Source: Stenotrophomonas rhizophila
Lineage (GTDB): Bacteria; Pseudomonadota; Gammaproteobacteria; Xanthomonadales; Xanthomonadaceae
Assembly: GCF_000661955.1 (NCBI RefSeq)
Contig: NZ_CP007597.1
Span: 3,438,031 to 3,502,030, forward strand
Length of the DNA stretch: 64,000 nt
Direction: 5' to 3'
Shown: piece by piece, positions 62,492 to 64,000 of the stretch
Numbering within the stretch: position 1 is the stretch's first letter
Layout of the letters: every line of letters begins with the position of its first letter
The notes under the pieces: generated by a model
The model's input: the letters and a program-made list of their open reading frames with translations, nothing else
The model's database searches: none
What the model was told of the DNA's origin: nothing
Position numbers and translations under genes: made by a program

Positions 62492-63436
62492 TCAGGCGGC
62501 CCAGGTTTCGCGGGCTGCCTCGAAATCGGCGGGCGTGGACAGTGTGCGCGCGTCCAGCGATTTGTCGATGCGCTTGATCAATCCGGTCAGGACCTTGCCC
62601 GGGCCGCACTCGGCGACGCGGGTGACGCCACGGGCGGCCAGGGCCTGCACGCAGCCGGTCCACTGGACGGGCAGGTAAAGCTGCTGGACCAGGGCCTGGG
62701 CGATGGCTTCAACGCCGTCGTGGATGCGGGCGTCGACGTTCTGCACGACCGGCAGCGCGGGCGCGCGCCAGTCCAGGCCGGCCATGGTTTCGGCCAGGCG
62801 GTTGGCGGCTTCGCGCATGAGCGGGGTGTGCGAGGGGACGCTGACGGCGAGCTTGACGGCCTTGCGGACGCCCTTTTCGGCGAGCAGGGCCAGGGCGCGG
62901 TCGACGGCGGCAGCGTCGCCACCGATGACGATCTGGCCGGGCGAGTTGTAGTTGGCGGGCACGACGATCTGGCTGCCGGCGGCCTGTTCGCAGACGTCCA
63001 GGACCAGGGCGTCTTCGGCGCCGAGGACGGCGGCCATGGCACCCACGCCGGCGGGGGCGGCTTCCTGCATGAGCTGGCCACGCAGGCGCACCAGGTGGGC
63101 ACCATCGCGCAGGGTCAGGGCGCCCGCGGCAACGAGGGCGGTGTACTCGCCCAGGCTGTGGCCGGCCAGCACGGCGGGCTTGGCGCCACCGACGGCATTC
63201 CAGACGCGCCAGACGCCGATGCTGGCGGCCAGCAGGGCGGGCTGGGTAAATTCGGTGCGGTTGAGCATTTCCTCGGGGCCGCCCTGCGACAGCGCCCACA
63301 GGTCGACGCCGGCGCCATCGGAGGCCTCGGTGAAGGCCTCGCGGACCTGCGGGTGCAGCTCAGCCAGTTCGGCGAGCATGCCCAGCGACTGCGAGCCCTG
63401 GCCGGGGAACACGAATGCGAGATTGGAATCGGTCAC
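62492..63436 (-). CDS. fabD: Malonyl-CoA:ACP transacylase FabD
   Basis: Loads malonyl onto ACP. 314 residues from a GTG at 63436; the ATG further upstream (63535) would give a long N-terminal extension with no family match. Seen: FVFPGQGSQSLGM, nucleophile Ser94 in AGHSLGEYTALVAAG, and VSVPSHTPLM with the catalytic His. First fab gene in the window; fabH and plsX would be expected further right. Confidence 0.94.
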   Translation of the reverse strand: MTDSNLAFVFPGQGSQSLGMLAELAELHPQVREAFTEASDGAGVDLWALSQGGPEEMLNRTEFTQPALLAASIGVWRVWNAVGGAKPAVLAGHSLGEYTALVAAGALTLRDGAHLVRLRGQLMQEAAPAGVGAMAAVLGAEDALVLDVCEQAAGSQIVVPANYNSPGQIVIGGDAAAVDRALALLAEKGVRKAVKLAVSVPSHTPLMREAANRLAETMAGLDWRAPALPVVQNVDARIHDGVEAIAQALVQQLYLPVQWTGCVQALAARGVTRVAECGPGKVLTGLIKRIDKSLDARTLSTPADFEAARETWAA

Positions 63437-63572
63437 GCGGTCATCCGCCTGCAAAAATCGAACGGCGAATGATAAGGGGGAATACCGCCCTCCGTCTGTA
63501 CTGACGCGTATGTGGCTTGGCCGCTTTGAGCGCAAGCATGGAGCCAGAGCGGTCAGTCACTGTCGGGAAGTG

Positions 63573-63756
63573 GGCTGGGGTGGGTGAGGTTGCGGGGCAC
63601 GCTGCAAGTCCCGCTCCGCGGCCCGGCCCAGCCGCTGGCGGCTGTGCGTTCGAGCGCATGCGAGGCAGTGCCTCGCAAGCAATGCGCCCTCACCCGTGTA
63701 AGCTCCGCCACCGCATCCATGCGGTGGAGGGCCCCGCAACCTCACCCACCCCAGCC
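63573..63756. repeat. Structured element with 26-bp perfect inverted arms
   Basis: Arms 63573-63598 and 63731-63756 are perfect 26-base inverted repeats (GGCTGGGGTGGGTGAGGTTG at the left start), separated by 132 bases that hold further dyads: GCGAGGCA-GTGCCTCGC (63660-63676) and CCACCGCAT-CC-ATGCGGTGG (63708-63727). No ORF uses this layout. The whole 184 bases could fold into one long branched hairpin; it looks like a small non-coding mobile element. Confidence 0.85.
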
Positions 63757-63823
63757 TCTCCAGACATGGCTGGTGCGCAACGTAGATCAAGAGCAGCGCA
63801 GCGGCCTGCTTTGGGTTTGAGAG

Positions 63824-63847
63824 GTGCCGAGCTTCGCTCGGCACTAC
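63824..63847 (-). repeat. REP-like unit with GTAG on the minus strand
   Basis: GTGCCGAGC-TTC-GCTCGGCAC followed by CTAC (GTAG on the minus strand). It is a stem variant of the REP families above. Confidence 0.8.
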
Positions 63848-63974
63848 CCCTCCCCCCCTCTCACGGGCGGGGATGCTCTGCTGAGGCTCAGCAACGCTGA
63901 GACGAAGTGCCGTTGATTGCCCATGCCCGCCCGGAATCTCTCGGGGGTCGGCGTGGGTGGGTTGGCGGGACCGT

Positions 63975-63996
63975 TGGGCGCCATGGATGGCGCCCA
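63975..63996. repeat. Perfect 22-bp palindrome at the right edge
   Basis: TGGGCGCCATGGATGGCGCCCA, arms of 10 bases around GG. A REP-like stem whose head may lie beyond the window edge. Confidence 0.7.
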
Positions 63997-64000
63997 CGAG

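Larger units (their letters stand above)
63437..64000. other. Gene-free right end of the window
   Basis: No credible gene was found. Open frames across it run through repeats. Contents: the 184-bp inverted-arm element (63573-63756), a GTAG REP unit and a 22-base palindrome at the right edge (listed separately). Confidence 0.6.

Noticed and set aside
63557..63997. 146-codon open frame at the right end of the window
   Set aside because: It crosses the inverted-arm element, a REP unit and the terminal palindrome; not a plausible protein.

Overview
The window is a high-GC gammaproteobacterial chromosome segment, most probably Stenotrophomonas or a close relative in the Xanthomonadaceae. The main reasons are the dense palindromic repeats that start with GTAG (the SMAG-type REP elements of S. 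maltophilia), one REP-associated tyrosine transposase (RAYT), the order lptCAB-rpoN-hpf-ptsN-hprK-rapZ followed by an orphan EIIA-HPr-EI set, and the fab cluster with pabB between fabF and mltG. Assignments rest on reading the translated sequence; no database search was run.

Layout. 1-10.1 kb (+): lipopolysaccharide supply and export (kdsD, kdsC, lptC, lptA, lptB), then sigma-54 (rpoN), ribosome hibernation (hpf), nitrogen-PTS EIIA (ptsN), HPr kinase (hprK), rapZ, and a transporter-less phosphorelay (mannose-type EIIA, HPr, EI). 10.3-13.0 kb: mgtE, a small zinc-ribbon protein and an esterase lipoprotein. 12.85-13.9 kb: a RAYT gene bracketed by REP arrays. 13.95-16.0 kb (-): yqgE-ruvX-pyrB. 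16-23 kb: mixed accessory and membrane genes (DUF4153, 3-methyladenine glycosylase, YitT family, DUF4287, haloperoxidase-type hydrolase, aldo/keto reductase, DUF4234). 23.2-27.1 kb: pilU and pilT (-) opposite yggS-proC (+). 27.1-31.4 kb: REP array, a LysR/SDR divergent pair and a soxR/MFS divergent pair with a readable SoxR promoter. 31.4-43 kb: a lipoprotein hydrolase with a DUF4105 partner, a GFA protein, a TonB-receptor remnant, an MFS/LysR divergent pair, PepSY-TM genes, an SDR and a serine hydrolase.

43.3-45.8 kb is a lower-GC island: a secreted protein with a NucA/NucB-type DNase domain followed directly by two tandem SUKH (SMI1/KNR4) proteins, which looks like a toxin-immunity set. 47.0-54.6 kb (-) is a tightly packed five-gene operon (SWIM protein, DUF5691, MoxR-type AAA+ ATPase, DUF5682, VWA protein), the expanded relative of E. 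coli yehL-M-P-Q, whose function is not established. 54.8-63.4 kb (-) is core: fabD-fabG-acpP-fabF-pabB-mltG-tmk-holB-pilZ and a tRNA-Val(CAC) with its own promoter and terminator. The right end holds an 184-bp structured element with 26-bp perfect inverted arms.

The strongest candidates for something new are the NucA/SUKH module, the YehL-type operon, the RAYT/REP locus and the way GTAG repeat heads supply stop codons to three separate genes.
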